Assembly: GCA_913042205.1 (NCBI GenBank)
Contig: CAJWIY010000007.1
Location: forward strand, 1 to 57,152
Direction of reading: 5' to 3'
Length of the DNA stretch: 57,152 nt
Origin: an uncultured Gammaproteobacteria bacterium
GTDB taxonomy: Bacteria > Pseudomonadota > Gammaproteobacteria > Pseudomonadales > Litorivicinaceae
Shown here: in pieces, positions 52,044 through 57,152 of the stretch
Layout of the letters: each line of letters begins with the position of its first letter
Position numbering within the stretch: position 1 is the first letter of the stretch
Program-made: the position numbers and the translations under genes
Notes under the pieces: generated by a model
Databases searched by the model: none
What the model was told of the DNA's origin: nothing
What the model saw: only the letters and a program-made list of their open reading frames with translations

Positions 52044-52458
52044 TCATTGGACAACTCCTAGATGAAGCGTGAAAACTGCACCGAGGGAAGAATTCCACAA
52101 TGTTATCCACAGAAATTTTGGACATCTGGATGTCAATATCTCTTATCGATTAATTGCTGAAAAAATTACTCGATTGCAGAAAATCTATGCGTGATAATGA
52201 ATTTAAATTATTAATTTTATTGATTTTATTATAAATTTTTTGCACGGTTAGGTTATGGATATCTTTATCTGAAAAAATAGTCTAATGGATAGATTATCAG
52301 TGTTTTTAAATTTCAACGAAAAAATTTTATCCAACAGAATTTGGTAATATTTAGTCTTGAATCTGGGCCACTTATATGCGTAGTAAGTCTCTACTACCGG
52401 TGCTGTGATGAAGCCCAGCATAATTGAACGTGAAAAAATTGTTAAGGGAGGGTGCGTG
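52044..52458. other. AT-rich intergenic stretch
   Basis: No gene. It is strongly AT-rich from 52190 to 52340 and contains one exact DnaA box (TTATCCACA, 52104-52112) and one near match (TTATCCAAC, around 52328). No origin-type cluster or origin-linked genes are present. The promoter of gloA should lie near 52370-52440. Confidence 0.5.
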
Positions 52459-52962
52459 ATGGATACAGCGGGTTTTAAACTCAATCATTCAATGCTTAGG
52501 GTAAAGGATCCGACGAGGTCGCTCGACTTTTATCAGAACACTATGGGTGCGACTTTGATTGAGACCTTCGTCTTCGATCACATGGGGTTCACTCTCTATT
52601 TTTTAGGCTTTGATGCTGGTCTTGTCGGTCAGATGCCCTCAGATCGTGCCGAAAGAATCGAGTGGCTGGCAAATCAGTCTGGCCTCTTAGAGTTGACCCA
52701 CAATCATGGGACTGAGTCCGATGATTCTTTTGAGGGTTACCATAACGGTAACACTGAACCAAAAGGTTTTGGTCATATTTGTGTCTCAGTACCAGATGTA
52801 AATGCTGCCTGCGATCGTTTTGAGTCACTCGGTGTTGAGTTCGTGAAACGCCCAAATGATGGATCCATGAAAGGCATCGCATTCGTCAAGGATCCTGACG
52901 GTTACTGGGTAGAAATATTTGCTCCCGTCGACCTCAAGAACGTGATACTAGAACACACTTAA
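52459..52962 (+). CDS. gloA: Lactoylglutathione lyase (glyoxalase I)
   Basis: A 167-residue metalloenzyme. Metal ligands fit the family: histidine in NHSMLRVKDP, glutamate in LLELTHNHGTE, histidine in GFGHICVSVPDV and glutamate in DPDGYWVEIFAP. SLDFYQNTMGATLI and the C-terminal end are standard. It detoxifies methylglyoxal as the glutathione hemithioacetal. ATG 52459 follows AAGGGAGG; a GTG directly before it is also possible. Confidence 0.95.
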   Translation: MDTAGFKLNHSMLRVKDPTRSLDFYQNTMGATLIETFVFDHMGFTLYFLGFDAGLVGQMPSDRAERIEWLANQSGLLELTHNHGTESDDSFEGYHNGNTEPKGFGHICVSVPDVNAACDRFESLGVEFVKRPNDGSMKGIAFVKDPDGYWVEIFAPVDLKNVILEHT

Positions 52963-53191
52963 CTATTACGACTAGCGATTAGGGTTTTGCTGGCGTCTAT
53001 TTTTCGGACGCTTCAAGTAACGCGAGCGCAACCATATCGGGCTAGGCCAGAAAAATAAGTTATGGCGAGATAGTCCAACCGTGATTCATACAAATGATGT
53101 TCTTCCGGCTAGGAGTATCATCTCGCCTCACGGGTGCTTGATCGTTCGGGTCTTCCATTGAGACCCAATCTGTCGTGGTGAGGGAAAGCCC

Positions 53192-53404
53192 ATGCGTCGT
53201 GTACTAATCATTGTTGATTCATTTCTGGCTGTTTTATTTGGCCTATGTCTGATGGGCCTAGCTGTTGTATTCATCGAAGGAGGCGATGATCTGGATATAT
53301 TAGTATTGTTGGTCGTAATCGGTGTGCCTTACGGATTGTTGCGTTTCGTCCTGCTCGGGAACCCCATTCCTTTTACATCCCTTCCCAGGAAGCCAGACTA
53401 TTAA
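53192..53404 (+). CDS. Hypothetical small two-helix membrane protein
   Basis: A 70-residue protein from ATG 53192 with GAGGGAAAG upstream. Two membrane helices span about residues 4-28 (VLIIVDSFLAVLFGLCLMGLAV) and 35-54 (LDILVLLVVIGVPYGLLRFVLL). The last 32 bases overlap the convergent CobW-type gene. No family recognised. Confidence 0.55.
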   Translation: MRRVLIIVDSFLAVLFGLCLMGLAVVFIEGGDDLDILVLLVVIGVPYGLLRFVLLGNPIPFTSLPRKPDY

Positions 53405-54389
53405 AAAGCTTAGCAGTAAAATCATCCGGTAATTCGTCACCCAGCGCTTCGCAGCGGCTCTCTTCACAGTAGGGCACCGACATTTCAGTCAACACACCGC
53501 CGGCGAGGTTAAGGATTATGCAACCCTCATCTGTGCGGAAGACACCCTTGAATCGCTCAATATCGAGGCCCTGCAACATCAACCTGAGTCGGTTGATATC
53601 AAAAAGAAATCGCGAATCGAATCGAAACCCCGTGCTAATGAATCCGTCGCCAGCGTTCGATGCGACCACATATCCCGAGTCGGGAATAGTAAGCTCGTTC
53701 AACTGAGTTTCAATCGGGTTATGATGGTCGTGTTCTGGGGGACATTGCTCAACATATCGCGAAGCTCTGTCCAGTAGCTCAAGGTCGAAGATTCCCTGCT
53801 CCGAAAATATCACCTCGACCTCTGGACCGCATTGATGGCTCGTAAATGTCAATAAACGATCTTGATCATCGGATTCATAGAGGTCATGTTTGTTACCAAT
53901 AATGATATCGGCGCACTTGATTTGTTGGATAAAGGTATCGTTTTTTAGGTATCTGTCTTGGTTGAGCATCCTCGCATCAACCAGAGTTACCACGGCGTTG
54001 AGCCGGATCGTCTTTTGATTAAATCCAGAGGAGAGGGTCCCGATAACTTCTTCGAGGTGTCCGAGCCCGGTGGGCTCGATTAGCAGGCGGTGAGGGCGAG
54101 CCCGGGACAAAAGCTGATTCAAGGCCATCTGCATCGGGAGCCCGTTCGTGCAACACATGCATCCACCGGGAACTTCTCTTAGAAAAATTTTTTTTTCATT
54201 AGTTATACCGGTTTCCAGCAAACTGGCATCAACGCCTACCTCGCCAAACTCATTTACTAAGACGGCCCATCGCTCATTCCCTGGCTTTTGGCTCAATAAG
54301 TTTCGTATGGCCGTTGTTTTACCTACGCCTAGAAAACCAGAAACGATACTGGTGGGAACGTCAGCGATGGTGTGTGTGGATTTGGTCAT
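53373..54389 (-). CDS. CobW/ZNG1-type GTP-dependent metallochaperone
   Basis: A 338-residue G3E-family GTPase. GTP motifs: SGFLGVGKTT (P-loop), NEFGEVG, and IIGNKHDL (NKxD). The metal-binding CxCC motif GGCMCCTN follows the switch region. The linker is histidine-rich (CPPEHDHHNP), and the CobW C-terminal domain follows. Placement with zur and znuBC points to zinc delivery under zinc limitation. ATG 54389 (MTKSTHT) was chosen; the longer frame adds unrelated residues. Confidence 0.92.
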   Translation of the reverse strand: MTKSTHTIADVPTSIVSGFLGVGKTTAIRNLLSQKPGNERWAVLVNEFGEVGVDASLLETGITNEKKIFLREVPGGCMCCTNGLPMQMALNQLLSRARPHRLLIEPTGLGHLEEVIGTLSSGFNQKTIRLNAVVTLVDARMLNQDRYLKNDTFIQQIKCADIIIGNKHDLYESDDQDRLLTFTSHQCGPEVEVIFSEQGIFDLELLDRASRYVEQCPPEHDHHNPIETQLNELTIPDSGYVVASNAGDGFISTGFRFDSRFLFDINRLRLMLQGLDIERFKGVFRTDEGCIILNLAGGVLTEMSVPYCEESRCEALGDELPDDFTAKLFNSLASWEGM

Positions 54390-54496
54390 AGATCCTAAGA
54401 GTAAATTGCCTAAACTGTGATTCGGGGGTGAGATCGGTGGGATGCTTCCACAATTCAAGGATCCCCATGTTTTTTGCTCCCAGCCAAACTTTTGAT

Positions 54497-54892
54497 TCAG
54501 GCCTCGCTGCCCTTACAAGAACGGCAGAGGCCGTGGATTTCCATGGTTGACTTTTTAGGTACCAAGCCCGCTGTCTTGGCCACTGAACGGATTTGTGACT
54601 CCAGATTATCATCGATAATTTCAGAAACTTGATCACACCCGTCACAGATCGCGAATCCCGCTATCTGGTGGGCGCAGTCGCTGTGTTGGCACGCGACAAA
54701 GCTGTTTATGCTCTCCAATTTATGGATCAGGCCAAGTGTTAGTAATTTCTCTAGTGCCCTATAGATCTGGGGGGGCGCCTTGAGGCCGTGCTCTTTCAAT
54801 TGCTCGAGCAGCGAATACGCAGTTTGCGGCTTTGGGGCAGCTTTTAACGTGTCTAGGACGAGGATCTGATTTTTGGTGAGAGGTTTGCTCAT
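54497..54892 (-). CDS. zur: Zinc uptake regulator Zur
   Basis: A 131-residue Fur-family repressor. Winged helix: LLEQLKEHGLKAPPQIYRALEKLLTLGLIHKLES (about residues 28-61). Zinc sites: CQHSDCAH, CDGC and the C-terminal CRSC. In zinc-replete cells Zur blocks znu transcription. Overlaps znuB by 4 bases and precedes the CobW-type gene. The adjacent Zur box supports the name over other Fur paralogs. Confidence 0.94.
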   Translation of the reverse strand: MSKPLTKNQILVLDTLKAAPKPQTAYSLLEQLKEHGLKAPPQIYRALEKLLTLGLIHKLESINSFVACQHSDCAHQIAGFAICDGCDQVSEIIDDNLESQIRSVAKTAGLVPKKSTMEIHGLCRSCKGSEA

Positions 54893-55728
54893 GACATCGC
54901 CCCATCACCAGCGTCGTTCGAATATTTCCGTTTGATGCTTCTTATCTTCGGCATCGTCAACGTGCTGACTATGAAGAGCAACAATAGAGCCGCTACGATA
55001 CTGGGCCCCGCGGGTGTGTCCCATGTAAGAGAGCCCTGAAGACCAACGATGACAGACAAGATCCCAGCTAAGACCGAGTAAAGGGCCATCTGCTCCGGGG
55101 ACTTGGAGAAACACCTTGCCGAGGCGGCGGGGATGATTAAAAGGGCCGTTATGAGTAACACCCCAACAATTTTCATCGAGATCGCAATTACGGAGGCCAT
55201 GAGTATCATAAAAATCACTTCGGCACGTTCTGGCCGAAGACCCTCAGCCCTTGCTATCTCTGGACTTACTGTGGCTGCGAATAATGGTCGCCAGATTATC
55301 TTCAATACGAGTAATACGACCGTGCCACCTAGTCCGATAGTCAGTAGATCGAATTGATTGATCGCCAGAACGTCCCCGAAAAGAAAACCAAGTAGGTCAA
55401 CACGCACCCACGTCATGAATGAGAGCGCTATGAGTCCTATTGCCAGTGTTGAGTGGGCCAGTAAACCGAGTAATGCGTCAGACGAGAGGGGGGCTATTTG
55501 TCTCAGCATCAGAAGTGCGAGACCCATCAATACCGAGATCACGAATACCGCGAGCATTATATTGACCTCCAAAAGAATCGCGAGCGCGACCCCCAAAAGT
55601 GCTGAGTGTGAGAGTGTGTCTCCGAAATAAGCCAGGCGACGCCAGACGACAAAGCACCCTAGTGGACCGGTCACAATGGCGACACCGACGCCTCCGAGGA
55701 AGGCCCGAAACAGAAAATCGTCAAGCAT
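54889..55728 (-). CDS. znuB: Zinc ABC transporter permease ZnuB
   Basis: A 279-residue ABC-3 family permease with about eight membrane helices. Typical segments: GPLGCFVVWRRLAYFGDTLSHSALLGVALAI near the N-terminus and LLITALLIIPAASARCFSKSPEQMA in the second half. It forms the channel of the ZnuABC zinc importer. It overlaps znuC by 8 bases, giving order znuC-znuB-zur-CobW on the minus strand. Confidence 0.95.
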   Translation of the reverse strand: MLDDFLFRAFLGGVGVAIVTGPLGCFVVWRRLAYFGDTLSHSALLGVALAILLEVNIMLAVFVISVLMGLALLMLRQIAPLSSDALLGLLAHSTLAIGLIALSFMTWVRVDLLGFLFGDVLAINQFDLLTIGLGGTVVLLVLKIIWRPLFAATVSPEIARAEGLRPERAEVIFMILMASVIAISMKIVGVLLITALLIIPAASARCFSKSPEQMALYSVLAGILSVIVGLQGSLTWDTPAGPSIVAALLLLFIVSTLTMPKIRSIKRKYSNDAGDGAMS

Positions 55729-56524
55729 CCGTAGTGATCTCCTTATTTTCGTTAGAATTTTCCGCCATCTCTTCCAACTTTTCTATGGACCCGTCTGTCC
55801 CGTGGGTGTGATCGTGCATGTGCTCGTAGATCGCTAGGTTCGCGGATATTTTTGAGCCATACAGGGTGCGGAATTCTGACGACGTTGAGACGGCTCTCGG
55901 GGTCCCGGAGCAGCAAATATGGCCGTTCAGACAGATAACATGGGTCGTTGCTGACATCACAAAGTGTAGATCGTGTGAAATTAGAAGGACTCCGCAGTTG
56001 AGGGTTTTGGCTATCGTTTCGATCAGATTATACATCGCCTCTTCACCAGCATTGTCGACGCCCTGAACCGGCTCATCGAGCACCAAAAGTTCAGGTTTCT
56101 TGGCGATGGCTCGGGACAGGAGCACTCGCTGAAACTCACCACCAGAAAGCGTATTTACTTCAGAGTTGAGTAGGTGAGACGTGCCAGTCATCGCCAACGC
56201 TGCATTAATTTCTGTCTCTGAGCAGGAGCCGGTCAGATTCAAGAATCTTTTAACCCTCAGGGGTAGGGTCCAGTCAATTGAAACTTTTTGTGGCACGTAG
56301 CCGACAAGCAATCCGGTTTTTTGGAGCGCTGTACCCTCGTCTAGGTCGAGGAGACCGAGCGCCATTTTCGCTGAGGTTGTTTTCCCTGCGCCATTCGGAC
56401 CGATCAGTGTCACGATCTCACCCGCGTGAAGCGAAAATGAAATCCCGCGGGCCAGCCATTTTCCAGCGCGCTTGACTCCAGCGTTCTTCAGTTCGATGAG
56501 TGTTGATGAATCGGATTTTGTCAT
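55721..56524 (-). CDS. znuC: Zinc ABC transporter ATPase ZnuC
   Basis: A 267-residue ABC ATPase: Walker A GPNGAGKTT (about residues 42-50), Q-loop in VGYVPQKVSID, signature LSGGEFQRVLLSRA, Walker B LLVLDEPVQGVD and the switch histidine in LLISHDLHFVM. The C-terminal histidine-containing tail (YEHMHDHTHGTDG) fits zinc systems. Starts near the Zur box shared with znuA. Confidence 0.96.
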   Translation of the reverse strand: MTKSDSSTLIELKNAGVKRAGKWLARGISFSLHAGEIVTLIGPNGAGKTTSAKMALGLLDLDEGTALQKTGLLVGYVPQKVSIDWTLPLRVKRFLNLTGSCSETEINAALAMTGTSHLLNSEVNTLSGGEFQRVLLSRAIAKKPELLVLDEPVQGVDNAGEEAMYNLIETIAKTLNCGVLLISHDLHFVMSATTHVICLNGHICCSGTPRAVSTSSEFRTLYGSKISANLAIYEHMHDHTHGTDGSIEKLEEMAENSNENKEITTDA

Positions 56525-56563
56525 TAATTAACTCTGCCTGTTGGTATTTCTTGCATCCCCAAA

Positions 56564-56580
56564 GTGTTATAATATAACGT
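56564..56580. promoter_or_regulatory. Zur box between divergent znuC and znuA
   Basis: The palindrome GTTATAATATAAC (56566-56578) matches the core of the gammaproteobacterial Zur box (TGTTATANTATAACA). It lies 42 bases before znuC and 37 before znuA, so one site could repress both promoters. Confidence 0.85.
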
Positions 56581-56614
56581 AAACAGTCGTTAAATACTCG
56601 TTCAAGGGAAATGT

Positions 56615-57152
56615 ATGCGTATAGCTAAGTTCTTACTACCATCTATTGTCGCGATCGCCAGTGTAAATATGGCCATTGCCCAGCCTAATGTGGCCGCTTC
56701 GATAAAGCCAATTCATTCGTTAGTGTCTTCTGTCATGGAAGGTATAGCAGTACCACTTTTGTTGGTCGAGGCAGGCTCACCTCATACCTACTCCTTAAAG
56801 CCAAGTCAGGCCAAGTACCTGCAAGAAGCAGATGCGGTCTTCTGGGTCGCACATGATGTGGAGACATTCCTTGAAAAGCCGCTTGAATCAATACCAAAAA
56901 AGACGGTGGTGGTTGAACTGGGCGAGACGGAGGGCCTTGTTGAGTTGAGTTTCAGGGAGGGTGGTCTGTTCGATTCGCATGGTCACGACGATCACGATGA
57001 CCATGACAAGCACGACGACCATGACAAGCACGACGACCATGACAAGCACGACGATCATGCCAAGCATGATGACCATGATAAGCATGATGACCATGACAAG
57101 CATGATGACCATGACAAGCATGATGACCATGACAAGCATGATGACCATGACA
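56615..57152 (+). CDS. znuA: Zinc ABC transporter binding protein ZnuA, 5' part
   Basis: The gene runs off the right edge; 179 codons are visible. Signal peptide (MRIAKFLLPSIVAIASVNMAIA) then VAASIKPIHSLVSSVMEG with the first zinc-ligand histidine region, and LVEAGSPHTYSLKPSQAKYLQEADAVFWVAHDVETFLEK. That is the classic ZnuA/ZinT-cluster A-1 fold. A His/Asp-rich loop follows from about residue 124 and is still continuing at the edge. ATG 56615 has AAGGGAAA upstream; an ATG four bases earlier is out of frame. Confidence 0.96.
   Translation, partial: MRIAKFLLPSIVAIASVNMAIAQPNVAASIKPIHSLVSSVMEGIAVPLLLVEAGSPHTYSLKPSQAKYLQEADAVFWVAHDVETFLEKPLESIPKKTVVVELGETEGLVELSFREGGLFDSHGHDDHDDHDKHDDHDKHDDHDKHDDHAKHDDHDKHDDHDKHDDHDKHDDHDKHDDHD
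56993..57152 (+). repeat. 18-base tandem repeat coding HDDHDK, about nine copies, continuing off the edge
   Basis: Units of 18 bases (CACGATGACCATGACAAG and close variants) encode HDDHDK; one copy ends DHAK instead. The first three use mostly CAC/GAC codons and the later copies use CAT/GAT, so at least two rounds of expansion occurred. The array encodes the metal-binding loop of ZnuA. Confidence 0.95.

Noticed and set aside
52104-52112. Possible replication origin
   Set aside because: Only one exact DnaA box, no cluster of boxes and no origin-linked genes such as dnaA, dnaN or mnmG nearby.
56993-57152. Tandem repeats as a CRISPR array
   Set aside because: No spacers; the repeat is the His/Asp loop of ZnuA. 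The reading frame on the other strand (repeats of VMVIMLVM) is a shadow.

Overview
The window is a contiguous chromosome segment of a free-living Gram-negative bacterium, most likely a marine gammaproteobacterium. The left end carries ruvA-ruvB-ybgC-tolQ-tolR-tolA-tolB-pal-cpoB-queE-queC-tRNA-Lys, an order typical of Pseudomonas-like Gammaproteobacteria. TRAP transport, 5-oxoprolinase and a beta-hydroxyaspartate cycle cluster suit a marine heterotroph. I see no prophage, insertion sequence or CRISPR array.

Layout: 1-7922 is a tightly packed housekeeping block (Holliday-junction branch migration, Tol-Pal envelope complex, first and last steps to preQ0) with many stop/start overlaps, ending in tRNA-Lys(UUU). 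7923-15899 is looser: small secreted or membrane proteins, a YbaK-type deacylase, an FMN glutamate-synthase-like protein, a small lipoprotein, a GYD protein and a BT1/MFS-type transporter. 15900-23473 mixes a DapA-family aldolase, a class III nucleotide cyclase with TPRs, a TetR regulator with a strong candidate operator, a protein made of two tandem helix-turn-helix units, and a tandem cyclic-nucleotide-binding protein. It also holds long gaps with decayed coding sequence.

23474-25849 is pxpB-pxpC-pxpA, the prokaryotic 5-oxoprolinase. 25923-28387 holds small proteins and two membrane proteins. 28361-34840 is a recognisable beta-hydroxyaspartate cycle locus: an IclR regulator (bhcR) divergent from bhcA-bhcB-bhcC-bhcD, with a threonine-aldolase-like gene appended. 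Together these convert glyoxylate and glycine to oxaloacetate without loss of carbon. 34883-38602 holds YaiI and YgjP-type proteins, a frameshifted enolase-superfamily gene, a terminator-capped structured intergenic region and an ArsC-like protein.

38802-40318 carries an exported Ser-rich protein and a small protein with two aspartic-protease lobes. 40321-47011 is a catabolic operon: GntR/FCD regulator, TRAP transporter dctPQM, an isocitrate-lyase-superfamily enzyme, a class III CoA-transferase and an HMG-CoA-lyase-like enzyme, presumably for a small (possibly branched) dicarboxylate. 47012-48546 is a degenerate stretch with an aspartate-racemase remnant, a small membrane ORF with an in-frame stop and two long inverted repeats. 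48547-52962 has a ribbon-helix-helix protein, a Tat-exported GMC dehydrogenase pair, a 2-oxoglutarate oxygenase and glyoxalase I. 53373-57152 is a zinc regulon: a CobW-type GTPase, zur, znuB and znuC, divergent from znuA across a palindromic Zur box. znuA runs off the window inside an 18-base tandem repeat coding a His/Asp-rich loop.

All calls come from reading the sequence and its translations. No database search was possible, so family names rest on recognised motifs and gene order.
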